Part shown: in pieces, positions 50,401 to 58,573 of the stretch
Layout: the number at the start of each line of letters is the position of its first letter
How positions within the stretch are numbered: the first letter of the stretch is position 1
Assembly: GCF_020023385.1 (NCBI RefSeq)
Contig: NZ_JAIQCL010000011.1
Coordinates: 30,515-94,514 of the forward strand
Source of the DNA: Planococcus circulans
GTDB lineage: Bacteria; Bacillota; Bacilli; Bacillales_A; Planococcaceae
DNA length: 64,000 nt
Direction: 5' to 3'
Position numbers and translations under genes: made by a program
Notes under the pieces: model-generated
Told to the model about the DNA's origin: nothing
Seen by the model: only the letters and a program-made list of their open reading frames with translations
Database searches by the model: none

Positions 50401-51023
50401 TTTTCGTGTTGTCCAGTTGCAAGTGCCTAGCTCTTCGGGTCATAAGCCAGCCCGGCTGCGTGGCAAAGAGCGCCACACAGCCGGTCTGTCTTATGCCTTT
50501 CAGAGCTGACCAGGCACTTTCACTTTTCGTGTTGTCCAGTTGCAAGTGCCTAGCTCTTCGGGTCATAAGCCAACCCGGCTGCGTGGCAAAGAGCGCCACA
50601 CTGCCGGTCTGTCTTATGCCTTTCAGAGCTGACCAGGCACTTTCACTTTTCGTGTTGTCCAGCTCCACCGGCCAACTCCTTGGGATGTAAGCCACGCTGG
50701 CTGTGCGGCTGAAAACATGCCGCTTCGCCAGAGCGTCTTACACCTGTCGGAGCGGAACGGCCGTCTCCGCTTTTCGTGGTGTCCAGCTCCACCGGCCAAC
50801 TCCTTGGGATGTAAGCCACGCTGGCTGTGCGGCTGAAAACATGCCGCTTCGCCAGAGCGTCTTACACCTGTCGGAGCTGAACGGCCGTCTCCGCTTTTCG
50901 TGTTGTCCAGCTCCAGCAGCCAGCCTCTCGAGTCGCTTCAGCCTGACCAGCAATGGCAAAGAGCGCCATTACCGGTCAGGCTTCCAGCGCTTGTCGAGGC
51001 TTAACGGCCGCTTCCGCTTTTCG
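50401..51023. repeat. Structured repeat family B, five tandem copies
   Basis: TTTTCGTG(T/G)TGTCC-type boundaries start at 50401, 50524, 50647, 50771 and 50895, and the last unit ends at 51023 (periods 123-124 bp). Units 1-2 are near-identical, units 3-4 are near-identical, and unit 5 differs. Unit 1 folds with stems 50421-50428/50512-50519, 50429-50434/50502-50507, 50441-50446/50490-50495, 50452-50458/50478-50484 and 50460-50464/50472-50476. Units 3-4 keep corresponding stems with changed but complementary bases. Long open frames across the array are by-products of the period. Confidence 0.9.
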
Positions 51024-51080
51024 TGTTTACAAATTCATAACAATCATTTACACCCTTGTTATAGCAATTTTTTTTCAACT

Positions 51081-51089
51081 TGGTATACT
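51081..51089 (+). promoter_or_regulatory. Extended -10 promoter candidate
   Basis: TGGTATACT: TG at 51081-51082 and TATACT at 51084-51089, about 57 bases upstream of the next start codon. No clear -35 box is present. Confidence 0.4.
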
Positions 51090-51145
51090 GAAACCAATTA
51101 AAGCAGCTGCCAACGATTCGTTTTATTCGAAAAGGAGAGGTTTGC

Positions 51146-51985
51146 ATGCACGGGAAGAAAAAGAAGGCGCCAATTGTAAAAGTCATGTCGTTCAATATTG
51201 CTCATGGTCTTGGGATGGATGGAATAGTTGATTTGGAGAAGACAGCTGAAGTCGTGGAAGATTCCTGTGCCACAATTATCGCCCTGCAGGAGGTTGACCG
51301 TTATTTTTCTGCCCGCAGTTCATTTGTCGACCAGGTGGAATGGCTGAGCCAAAGACTTGGCATGTATGCGGCTTATGGCGCCAACATGAATTTTGTGCCT
51401 GAGGATTCAGAGCGGCCGAATCGGCAGTACGGCAATGTGGTGCTAAGTAAATACCCGATCAAGTACGTAGAGAATCATTTGTTGACCCAGGTCTATTGCC
51501 CTTTCGGCAATAACGAGCAACGTGGAATTTTGGAAACCGTCATTGAAGTGGATGGCAATTACTTAAGCGTCTTCAATACGCATTTGGCGCTGAAGGATAG
51601 CGAACTCGCCGTCAGCATCGATGAAATTCTGGGGATTACAGGGAAAAGCCGTTTCCCGCGCATCATTGCAGGTGATTTCAATGCTTCTTCTTCAAACGTT
51701 CACATGCAAAAACTGACAAGCCATTTTGAAGATGCCTTCCTGCAAATGAAAAGAGGAGATGCCTATACGTATCCTTCTCCTTATGTGAACAACGAAACGG
51801 AAGAAGTTTTTTGGCCGGCGACCCGGATCGACTATATTTTTTCAGACAGTGAAGTTGAAGTTGTTCAGACAGCGGTTATTGAAACATCGGTTTCCGATCA
51901 TTTGCCGATTGTGGCAGATCTGGTACTTGCTGGTGTTAAAGCGGGCAGTAAAGAGCGCGCACAGAAAGCACGCGCGAGAGTATAA
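51146..51985 (+). CDS. Endonuclease/exonuclease/phosphatase family protein
   Basis: A 279-residue metal-dependent phosphoesterase of the EEP (DNase I-like) superfamily. Motifs appear in order: VMSFNIAHG near residue 15, LQEVD near residue 48 (metal-binding Glu), NTHLALKDSE, IIAGDFNASSS, and the terminal SDHLPIVADL with the catalytic Asp-His. No signal peptide is seen, so it is probably cytoplasmic. Substrate could be nucleic acid, phospholipid or inositol phosphate. AAAGGAGAGG precedes the ATG. Confidence 0.88.
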   Translation: MHGKKKKAPIVKVMSFNIAHGLGMDGIVDLEKTAEVVEDSCATIIALQEVDRYFSARSSFVDQVEWLSQRLGMYAAYGANMNFVPEDSERPNRQYGNVVLSKYPIKYVENHLLTQVYCPFGNNEQRGILETVIEVDGNYLSVFNTHLALKDSELAVSIDEILGITGKSRFPRIIAGDFNASSSNVHMQKLTSHFEDAFLQMKRGDAYTYPSPYVNNETEEVFWPATRIDYIFSDSEVEVVQTAVIETSVSDHLPIVADLVLAGVKAGSKERAQKARARV

Positions 51986-52015
51986 GCAATTGCTCTTATA
52001 ATCTACTATAACCAT

Positions 52016-52053
52016 AAAAAACCGGAAGCTCTATTGGAGAGCTTCCGGTTTTT
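52016..52053. terminator. Bidirectional terminator
   Basis: AAAAACCGGAAGCTCT (52016-52031 region) and its complement to 52053 form a stem with flanking A and T runs. It overlaps the last codons of the minus-strand transporter gene. Confidence 0.85.
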
Positions 52054-52684
52054 GGTGTCCGAAAATTTGTTTGCCGGATCGCATTTCACGTCTGCATACT
52101 TTGACCAACAAATAAACCAGCGGTGTATCCGCAGCAGCGACCAGTAATTTAAACAGGTATTGTGTGAAAATCATCCCGAGTAATGCGCTGGCGGGCATGG
52201 TTCCGTAAAAAGCAATGGAGATGAAAATGCTGGTATCGACCAATTGGCTGGTCATTGTAGAAGCATTATTGCGTACCCACAGCTTGGAATTGCCATGGCG
52301 CTGTTTCAGCTTGTGGAAAATGCTGACGTCCAGGTTCTGGCTGATGAAATAAGAGACAAGGCTGGCCAACGTCACCCGGAAGCCTGCGGAAAAAATCGTT
52401 TCAAAAGACTGCTGATCTGCAAAGAAGGGTGCAGACGGCAGATGGATAGCGAAGAAAATGAAAGCCAATGCGCAAAGCTGGGTGACAAATCCTGCTGTAA
52501 CAGTTTGTCGCGCAGCTTCTTTGCCGTATACTTCCGCAATTGTATCTGTAATGGGGAAGGTAAAGACATAGACGATGACAGCCGCCGGCAAAACAGCCCA
52601 TTCACCGATGCTGAACAACTTGACTGCTAAAATATTCGATAGGATCAATAGGCCGACAAATGCGCCGTTCAAGTAAAGTAACAT
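52031..52684 (-). CDS. Queuosine precursor transporter (YhhQ/VUT family)
   Basis: A 217-residue membrane protein with six predicted helices. VUT family phrases are LLILSNILAVKLFSIGEWAVLPAAVIVYVFTFPITDTIAEVYGKE, then SFFISQNLDV-like LVSYFISQNLDVSIFHKLK and NASTMTSQLVDTSIFI. Family members import preQ0 or preQ1. It lies 12 bases downstream of queF on the same transcript, itself preceded by a preQ1 riboswitch, which independently supports the function. Confidence 0.9.
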   Translation of the reverse strand: MLLYLNGAFVGLLILSNILAVKLFSIGEWAVLPAAVIVYVFTFPITDTIAEVYGKEAARQTVTAGFVTQLCALAFIFFAIHLPSAPFFADQQSFETIFSAGFRVTLASLVSYFISQNLDVSIFHKLKQRHGNSKLWVRNNASTMTSQLVDTSIFISIAFYGTMPASALLGMIFTQYLFKLLVAAADTPLVYLLVKVCRREMRSGKQIFGHQKPEALQ

Positions 52685-52696
52685 TTGTTCGGCCCC

Positions 52697-53191
52697 TTAG
52701 CGATTGGTGATCGTTTCCGGATTCATGTCGTGGTTCATCATCCGGTACGATGCCATTTCTTCGTATTTTGTGCCTGGTTTGCCGTAATTTGTATAAGGGT
52801 CGATGGACAATCCGCCGCGCGGCGTGAATTTCCCCCATACTTCGATATAACGCGGGTCCATCAACTTGATCAAATCATTCATAATGATATTGACTACATC
52901 TTCATGGAAGTCTCCATGATTTCGGAAGCTGAACAGATAAAGTTTCAACGATTTGCTTTCCACCAGTTTTTTGTCTGGAATAAAGCTCAAGTAAATGGTT
53001 GCGAAGTCAGGCTGTCCTGTCTGCGGACAAAGCGATGTGAATTCAGGACAATTGAATTTCACGAAGTAGTCCCGGCTGTGCAGATTGTCGATCGGCTCCA
53101 AAATCTCCGGATTGTATTCAAATTTATACTTGGTGTTCTGATTGCCGAGCAATGATAAATGATCGAGTGTATCTTCGTTTCTTCCTGCCAT
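52697..53191 (-). CDS. queF: NADPH-dependent 7-cyano-7-deazaguanine reductase QueF
   Basis: Reduces preQ0 to preQ1 in queuosine biosynthesis. The 164-residue unimodular QueF contains the catalytic Cys in [20 protein letters not shown] and the NADPH motif region [20 protein letters not shown], both intact. AAAGGAGG precedes the ATG by nine bases. queC, queD and queE, its usual partners in Bacillus, are not in this window. Expression should fall when preQ1 is abundant, through the riboswitch upstream. Confidence 0.96.
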   Translation of the reverse strand: MAGRNEDTLDHLSLLGNQNTKYKFEYNPEILEPIDNLHSRDYFVKFNCPEFTSLCPQTGQPDFATIYLSFIPDKKLVESKSLKLYLFSFRNHGDFHEDVVNIIMNDLIKLMDPRYIEVWGKFTPRGGLSIDPYTNYGKPGTKYEEMASYRMMNHDMNPETITNR

Positions 53192-53250
53192 GAAAAACGG
53201 CCTCCTTTAGATGGCCGGCTTGAAAGAGGGCTATAAAAAACGGACAAAAG

Positions 53251-53279
53251 AAAAAGCCAAATCGCATGTGGATTTGGCT
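53251..53279 (-). terminator. Attenuator terminator of the preQ1 riboswitch
   Basis: On the minus strand AGCCAAATC (53279-53271 complement) and GATTTGGCT form a 9-bp stem followed by a T-run, between the aptamer and queF. It is the OFF structure of a transcription-attenuation riboswitch. Confidence 0.85.
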
Positions 53280-53292
53280 GAGTTTCGACAAT

Positions 53293-53333
53293 CCATAGTT
53301 TTTTATAGAGGGTGAAATGCTATGAACCTCTCC
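53293..53333 (-). ncRNA. preQ1-I riboswitch
   Basis: On the minus strand the aptamer reads GAGAGGTTC, then TAGC, then ACCCTCTATAAAAAACTA. This is the conserved H-type pseudoknot pattern of the preQ1-I class: a five-pair GC-rich stem, C-rich loop and A-rich tail that pairs back. It lies between a sigma-A promoter and the terminator ahead of queF. Confidence 0.95.
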
Positions 53334-53363
53334 CGTTGCCGGGTTATTTACTTTTCCTCATCT

Positions 53364-53392
53364 ATCGTATAAGACTTGCTATTCGTTGTCAA
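53364..53392 (-). promoter_or_regulatory. Sigma-A promoter of queF
   Basis: On the minus strand TTGACA (53392-53387), a 17-base spacer and TACGAT (53369-53364). Transcription would start about 25 bases before the preQ1 aptamer. Confidence 0.85.
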
Positions 53393-53441
53393 TCGTCCAA
53401 TTTTGGTAAAATAACAGCAAGAAGATGGAGGCGATTGCGGC

Positions 53442-54350
53442 ATGGGACATCATCATGAACATAATCATTTTGAAGCGGCAAGGGCCGGCAATAAAAAAGC
53501 ATTGGTTCTGGCGCTCGCCATAACCGCCGGCATCATGGTGCTGGAATTTTTCGGCGGCCTATTTACGAATAGCCTTGCCTTGATTGCGGACAGCGGCCAT
53601 ATGTTATCGGATACCGTTTCACTTGCACTCAGCCTATCAGCGATCTGGTTTGCTGGAAAAGCAGCTTCTGCGAAAAAAACCTATGGCTATTTCCGCTTTG
53701 AAATCATAACCGCCTTCATCAATGGCGCGACCTTATTTGTCATTGCGGGCTTTATTGTTTATGAAGCCATCGAACGCTTTTATGAACCGCCGGAAGTACA
53801 AGGTGGCTGGATGCTGATGATTGCGGCAATCGGTCTCGCAGCTAATGGTTTAAGTGCGTGGGTGCTCAACCGCAACGCAGATGTCCAGGGCAACTTGAAT
53901 ATGAAAAGTGCCTATATGCATGTTATTGGGGATGCGCTTGGTTCAGTCGGTGCCATAGTGGCTGGTCTGTTAATTCTCTTATTTGACTGGACGCTGGCCG
54001 ATCCCATCATTTCCGTATTGGTTGCTTTGCTGATTTTGCGGAGTGCCTGGGGGATTCTCAGAAATAGCCTCCATATATTGATGGAAGGCACGCCCCATAC
54101 AATCGATGCACCAGAAGTGAAGAAACGGCTTCTTGAAATTGAAGGGGTATTGGATGTCCACGATCTTCACATTTGGACCATTACGTCCGGACTCAACCTG
54201 TTTACCTGCCATATCGATGTGACAGTCGAAGCAGATGAGCAAATAGTTCTTCAGGATGCGTTAAAGCTGGTTCATGACTATTGTGGAATCGAACATGCGA
54301 CCATTCAGATTGAAAAGCCGGAAACTGTGCACCACTCACTGGAAGTGTAA
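53442..54350 (+). CDS. Cation diffusion facilitator (CzcD-like metal exporter)
   Basis: A 302-residue CDF protein that exports Zn, Co or similar divalent ions in exchange for protons. It has a His-rich N-terminus (MGHHHEHNH) and six predicted helices. The metal site HxxxD/DxxxD is in LIADSGHMLSDTVSL and HVIGDALGSVGAI. The cytoplasmic domain has GVLDVHDLHIWTI. It is divergent from queF, and its promoter region overlaps the queF promoter region. Confidence 0.93.
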   Translation: MGHHHEHNHFEAARAGNKKALVLALAITAGIMVLEFFGGLFTNSLALIADSGHMLSDTVSLALSLSAIWFAGKAASAKKTYGYFRFEIITAFINGATLFVIAGFIVYEAIERFYEPPEVQGGWMLMIAAIGLAANGLSAWVLNRNADVQGNLNMKSAYMHVIGDALGSVGAIVAGLLILLFDWTLADPIISVLVALLILRSAWGILRNSLHILMEGTPHTIDAPEVKKRLLEIEGVLDVHDLHIWTITSGLNLFTCHIDVTVEADEQIVLQDALKLVHDYCGIEHATIQIEKPETVHHSLEV

Positions 54351-54501
54351 CTTCGTGTACTCCAAAGCAACTGGATTTCGGCTATTCTATAGAAGAACAA
54401 CCAGTATGTTTACCAGCAGTCAAACACGTTACTAAATTATAGAATCCTTATTTGTTCATGGTACACTAAAGCTAAAAGATAGGCAGAAAGGAGTGTCCAG
54501 G

Positions 54502-55437
54502 ATGGCAGGAAATGAACAGCCCGGCTTGCAGGCGCAATCACTGAAATGGATAAAAGCACAGCTTGGAGAAACGGCAGAAATAACAAGCGTTAAGCCATTG
54601 AAAGGCGGAACGTCCTCCACCTTGTTTGAATTAGCTGTTCAAGAGAATGGAAATGTCCTCTCGTACGTTCTCCGATTTTTCCATAAAGCTGATTGGTTGG
54701 AAAAAGAACCTGATCTGGCAAAACACGAAGCAGATAGTCTTCAGTTCGCTGAACAAGCCGGCTTCCCTGTTCCTCACTTAATTGCTTATGATGAAACAGG
54801 AGAGGAGAGCGGGATGCCTGCCGTCTTGATGACGAAGGTGCCTGGTTCTGTGGTACTTCAGCCAGCAAATGATGAAAAGTGGCTGGAAGGCTTGGCAGCT
54901 GCTTTGGCTGAATTGCATCAAACACAGGCAGAAGGCTTTCCTTACGAATACTTTTCCTACAATAATGCGTTTTTATTGGAAAAACCCAAATGGTCGAAAA
55001 GACAGAACGATTGGATGCGTGCTTTTTACATTGTAGCCGGCAGCCGTCCCGCAGCTGAGGAATGTTTCATTCATCGTGATTTCCATCCAGCTAATGTGTT
55101 GTGGGAAAATGGGGAAATCAGTGCCATCGTGGACTGGGTGAATGCTTGTCGGGGGCCTGCAGGAATTGATGTCGGACATTGCCGGGTCAATTTGGCCCAG
55201 ATATACGGAATTTCTGTAGCCAATGATTTTTTGGCAGCTTATCAGCGCCATGCCGGCAGTCTATTCACATATGATCCTTACTGGGATCTGGTTTCGCTGA
55301 CGGATATATTGGATGGTTCGCCAGTAGTGTATCCGGGATGGGAAGCTTTTGGCATGAAAGGCTTGTCTGATGAGTTGATGCGCCACCGTTTGGATGATTA
55401 TTTATTGAGTTTGCTGGACCGTTTTGACGATTTTTGA
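54502..55437 (+). CDS. Phosphotransferase family protein (APH-like)
   Basis: A 311-residue kinase-like enzyme of the aminoglycoside phosphotransferase superfamily. The catalytic loop is FIHRDFHPANVLW (about residues 190-202), and the metal-binding segment is AIVDWVNACRGPAGIDVGHC. The substrate is unknown; many such proteins phosphorylate small metabolites rather than antibiotics. ATG 54502 was chosen (AAAGGAG eight bases upstream) over GTG 54493. Confidence 0.88.
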   Translation: MAGNEQPGLQAQSLKWIKAQLGETAEITSVKPLKGGTSSTLFELAVQENGNVLSYVLRFFHKADWLEKEPDLAKHEADSLQFAEQAGFPVPHLIAYDETGEESGMPAVLMTKVPGSVVLQPANDEKWLEGLAAALAELHQTQAEGFPYEYFSYNNAFLLEKPKWSKRQNDWMRAFYIVAGSRPAAEECFIHRDFHPANVLWENGEISAIVDWVNACRGPAGIDVGHCRVNLAQIYGISVANDFLAAYQRHAGSLFTYDPYWDLVSLTDILDGSPVVYPGWEAFGMKGLSDELMRHRLDDYLLSLLDRFDDF

Positions 55438-55521
55438 GCGGTGCACTACGATACTTTCAGGTTTGATTTCCCCGATAAAGGTAATATATAGGATAAGTGA
55501 GTTTTTTGAGGAGGAAATCGG

Positions 55522-56049
55522 ATGAAAGATCAACAACTGAAACAATTGAAAAAGCAATTGGAAGAACAAGTGGAATCTCTGGAAGAGCGTGTGGAGAATA
55601 CAGAAGAGTTCGAGACTACTGAGCTTTCAAATTATGATAACCATCCTGCTGACAATGCCACCGATTTATACGACCAGGAGCGCGGCATGGCGTTGACACA
55701 GTTTAAAGAAGAAGAACTGCAGGAAGCGAAAGCAGCTTTGGCAGCAATCGAAGACGGCACATACGGCAAGTGCTCAGTTTGCGGAAAAGACATTCCGTTT
55801 GAGCGGCTGGAAGCGTTGCCGACTGCATTGACTTGCATCGATCACGCGGATCAAGTACCTGATCTGGAAAGCCGGCCGCCAGAAGAAGATGTGCTCCAAG
55901 CTTCCACAGCTCAGCCGGTTGAGAAGGAAGACAGTGCTGTTCGCGATTACCAGGACAGCTTTGAAGACGTCGAAGATTTCGGGTCATCTGATACGCCTCA
56001 AGATCAGCCAAATGAAGATCCAGAGGATTTCTTTAAAGATGATAAATGA
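55522..56049 (+). CDS. DksA/TraR-type zinc-finger protein (YteA-like)
   Basis: A 175-residue acidic protein. It has an N-terminal coiled coil (residues 1-35), the segment NYDNHPADNATDLYDQERG typical of the YteA group, and a DksA-like helix. Its C-terminal finger is partly degenerate (CSVCGKDIPFERLEALPTALTCIDH, with His instead of the last Cys). The acidic tail is disordered. Family members are general or sporulation-related regulators in Bacillales; a role is not established. A sigma-B-like promoter (GTTTGA-N13-GGTAAT near 55461-55485) may precede it. Confidence 0.85.
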   Translation: MKDQQLKQLKKQLEEQVESLEERVENTEEFETTELSNYDNHPADNATDLYDQERGMALTQFKEEELQEAKAALAAIEDGTYGKCSVCGKDIPFERLEALPTALTCIDHADQVPDLESRPPEEDVLQASTAQPVEKEDSAVRDYQDSFEDVEDFGSSDTPQDQPNEDPEDFFKDDK

Positions 56050-56129
56050 TATGGCCCCCTGCCGTTAGGCAAGGGGTTATTTACATACTGAGTTCATTTC
56101 CCGGGAAATAATAGGTGAGGAGAATAGGA

Positions 56130-56492
56130 ATGGATAAATTGACAGAAGAGATTTATGAGTTGGAATGCAGTCACTTGAAGCCTGAGTTCCGAGTTTCAAC
56201 AGAAAAGCTGGGCCAAGTGCTGGACGATGAGTTTTACGAATTTGGCAGTTCGGGCGGCATCATCAAGCGCTCGCATTATAATGGGAATCATCCGTTGAAT
56301 CCGGATTCTATGGAAATAAAGTCTTTCGTTATGCACGAATTGGGTCCGGATGCGGTCCTGACCACCTATCAAGTCCATAATCACAAGACTGGAAAATTAA
56401 CGAATCGAAGTTCAATTTGGAAAAAAAGACAACATGGCTGGAAATTATTTTTTCACCAAGGAACAGTTTCAACCGGTAAGGTGTTTCAATAA
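56130..56492 (+). CDS. DUF4440 / SnoaL-like protein
   Basis: A 120-residue protein of the nuclear transport factor 2-like fold. It has an N-terminal helix (LTEEIYELECSHLKPE), LGQVLDDEFYEFGSSGGIIKRS and a terminal beta pattern (SSIWKKRQHGWKLFFHQGT). This resembles DUF4440 proteins involved in small-molecule binding or catalysis. No catalytic residue assignment is possible. ATG 56130 has GAGGAG upstream. Confidence 0.78.
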   Translation: MDKLTEEIYELECSHLKPEFRVSTEKLGQVLDDEFYEFGSSGGIIKRSHYNGNHPLNPDSMEIKSFVMHELGPDAVLTTYQVHNHKTGKLTNRSSIWKKRQHGWKLFFHQGTVSTGKVFQ

Positions 56493-56548
56493 AGGCGAAA
56501 GAGGATATTTAGATAACAGAACTATTTTTGGCAAAGGAGGAAACCGAT

Positions 56549-56947
56549 ATGGAACACGCCATTGTTTTATTTGATGGAGATTGTAATTTTTGCGATTCAA
56601 GCGTTCAATTCATTATAAATCATGATCCGGCCGGCTATTATCAATTTGCTTCGCTGCAAAGTGAAGTCGGACAGGAACTTTCAAAAAAATATAAGGTGCC
56701 TGAGGATGTCGACAGTGTGGTTTTGATAAAAGATGGACAGGCATATGTGAAATCTGAAGGTGCTTTAATGATTTCAAATCATTTAACCGGTCTTTGGAAG
56801 CTGGCCTATTACCTGAAACCATTCCCACGCGCGATCCGTGACGGAGCGTATGATATAGTAGCCAAAAACCGTTACAAGGTATTTGGCAAGCTGGACAGCT
56901 GCATGCTGCCGCCGCCTCATATCCGTAAACGTTTTTTAGATAAGTAA
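56549..56947 (+). CDS. DCC family thiol-disulfide oxidoreductase
   Basis: A 132-residue DUF393/DCC family protein. The name-giving motif is DGDCNFCDSSVQFI near residue 10, with the CxxC pair. The family pattern continues with FASLQSEVGQEL and a PxPxxR-like helix (KPFPRAIRDGAYD), ending in a DSC-type segment. It is a predicted thioredoxin-like redox protein. ATG 56549 follows AAAGGAGG; the longer frame at 56528 contains the ribosome binding site. Confidence 0.87.
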   Translation: MEHAIVLFDGDCNFCDSSVQFIINHDPAGYYQFASLQSEVGQELSKKYKVPEDVDSVVLIKDGQAYVKSEGALMISNHLTGLWKLAYYLKPFPRAIRDGAYDIVAKNRYKVFGKLDSCMLPPPHIRKRFLDK

Positions 56948-57021
56948 GAGAGTAAAGGTGGAAGCGCCTCTGTAGATTTGAGAGATATTAAACAAACTAG
57001 TGAAGTTTGAATAACTAAAAT

Positions 57022-57066
57022 AAACAAAGCCCGAATCCGGAGTCAGTTCCGGTTCGGGCTTTGTTT
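57022..57066. terminator. Bidirectional terminator
   Basis: AAACAAAGCCCGAA (57022-57035) and TTCGGGCTTTGTTT (57053-57066) plus an inner CCGGA/TTCCGG stem. It serves the converging DCC and DUF3238 genes. Confidence 0.88.
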
Positions 57067-57083
57067 AATGAATGAAACAGTGC

Positions 57084-58274
57084 TCAATAGAAATTAGAGA
57101 TCCGCCAATACTGGCTGGCAATCGGTCCGGCCATATAGGCCAAGCCTTCACTTTCGGTCTGATGAATTTCCATCCATTCACCATCATCGAGCTTTAAGTA
57201 CACTTCATGATTTGGTGATTGGTCATGTATTCCGATAATGTCATAACTGCCGTCCCGGTAAAAGGCAGCAGATACTTCATAATCGATATTCGGCGAAGTG
57301 GTGATCGGGTTTCCGATACTGTGCTTTAATGTGACGGAAACTTTATGGCCTGTTTCTTCAATCTTTTCCAATTCGATTCCTTCAGAAGAAGCTACGTCCG
57401 CCTTACTGAATTTTTTTCGCCAATTGTATCCGATGGTGGGACCGACATCCTTATCGTACTCGAATGACGACTCTTCTTCTTTCAAGTCAACAGTGAAACT
57501 CACTTGTGTACGGTAATGCAGTGAGTCCGGATCGAACTCCCGGCCGTCACCTTGGAAATAAGGGAAAGGCGATAAGAGATTCGGATTTTTTAATATCAGC
57601 TCAGGCAAGAAGGTGTTGTAGCGGAACTGCCAGACTGGATAGATTTTTGGTTTTTCCTCATCAGACAATAATGAATCCAAAGGAGCGATTTTTTTAGTCA
57701 GCCAAAACTCTTCCATGGCCGCTTTCTCCTTTGACGAATTCCAATTCAGCGTGCCAAAAATTTTGGCCAGAGTGAATTTTTCTTCACTGAAACGCTCTTC
57801 GGATTTTGCTACAGGACGTTTTCCGCGAATCCAGTAGGTGAATTCTTCATTCATGGGCACTTGGCGGTCGGTGTATTGATTTCTTTCGACAGTTTCAATA
57901 AATTTTCCGTTGCAGTAAATATCGAATTGGCTAATGCCTTCAATTTCTCCCCATGCTAAAGAAATCCGGCTTTTAGAAACGATGGTTGTCAGCACAATTT
58001 CTTCCAAGCGGTTAATGCTGTCTTTTTTTCGGTTTTCCGTTCCCGTATGCAGCTTGATCTTATCTGTCCAACTTCCTGAAGCGTCCAACCGTTCAAGGGT
58101 ATAGGTATACAATTCGCCTTTTTTTAATCCTTCATCTTTAAACAGATTTTGAGTGCCGGTATAAACAATCTGTTCATCTCTTTTTACCCGGCAGACATCT
58201 TCTGTATCAGTCCATCTAAAATAAATCATTGTTTCGGATTGTTCCAATACCAAAATATCCATTTCGTTTGCCAT
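57084..58274 (-). CDS. DUF3238 protein with fibronectin type III-like N-terminus
   Basis: A 396-residue protein. The first roughly 165 residues contain two fibronectin-like beta segments (MIYFRWTDTEDVCRVKRD, then RISLAWGEIEGISQFDIYCNGKFIE). The rest matches the DUF3238 pattern (YRTQVSFTVDLKEEESSFEYDKDVGPTIGYNWRKKFS, then YEVSAAFYRDGSYDIIGIHDQSPNHEVYL). No signal peptide is visible. The His/Asp/Tyr-rich end suggests a metal-dependent or sugar-binding fold, but function is unknown. Confidence 0.8.
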   Translation of the reverse strand: MANEMDILVLEQSETMIYFRWTDTEDVCRVKRDEQIVYTGTQNLFKDEGLKKGELYTYTLERLDASGSWTDKIKLHTGTENRKKDSINRLEEIVLTTIVSKSRISLAWGEIEGISQFDIYCNGKFIETVERNQYTDRQVPMNEEFTYWIRGKRPVAKSEERFSEEKFTLAKIFGTLNWNSSKEKAAMEEFWLTKKIAPLDSLLSDEEKPKIYPVWQFRYNTFLPELILKNPNLLSPFPYFQGDGREFDPDSLHYRTQVSFTVDLKEEESSFEYDKDVGPTIGYNWRKKFSKADVASSEGIELEKIEETGHKVSVTLKHSIGNPITTSPNIDYEVSAAFYRDGSYDIIGIHDQSPNHEVYLKLDDGEWMEIHQTESEGLAYMAGPIASQYWRISNFY

Positions 58275-58573
58275 TTCCCCACCTCCACATGCTATTGTTA
58301 TGCATATACCCTTTTTAACAAAAGAATGAACCCGTTATTGAAGGAGCGAAATATTTGTTACACAAATTAAATGTAGATTTAAGTATTTTAACTGTATAAT
58401 TAAGGTAGTAATATAGGCATATTCGGTTTTTATTTATTTTCCAAGCGGATAACATGCAGCTTACATACCTTTTTTTCTATTGCGTATCTTTACATAATAA
58501 TTATTTACTCATCGATTTGAATCTTATCAAGAAAATATAGAGAACAAAGAGATTGAACAAAAGGGATGGGGGA
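58275..58573. other. Divergent AT-rich intergenic region
   Basis: About 300 gene-free bases between the DUF3238 gene and the GAF-STAS gene. TATAAT-like boxes are frequent (for example near 58395) but lack a good -35 partner. I saw no sigma-B promoter (GTTTAA-N13-15-GGGTAT) and no structured RNA. Confidence 0.45.

Noticed and set aside
50401..51023. CRISPR array
   Set aside because: Units are about 123 bp, nearly contiguous, with internal inverted repeats and no short-repeat/unique-spacer alternation. No cas genes in the window.
50337..51101. Several open frames on both strands across the tandem repeat cluster
   Set aside because: They arise because 123-bp units keep the reading frame. No credible starts, no protein family resemblance, and the unit is a covarying hairpin.
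54351..54501. Terminator or promoter after the CDF exporter
   Set aside because: Only weak complementary segments and no T-run; TACACT near 54462 lacks a matching -35 box.
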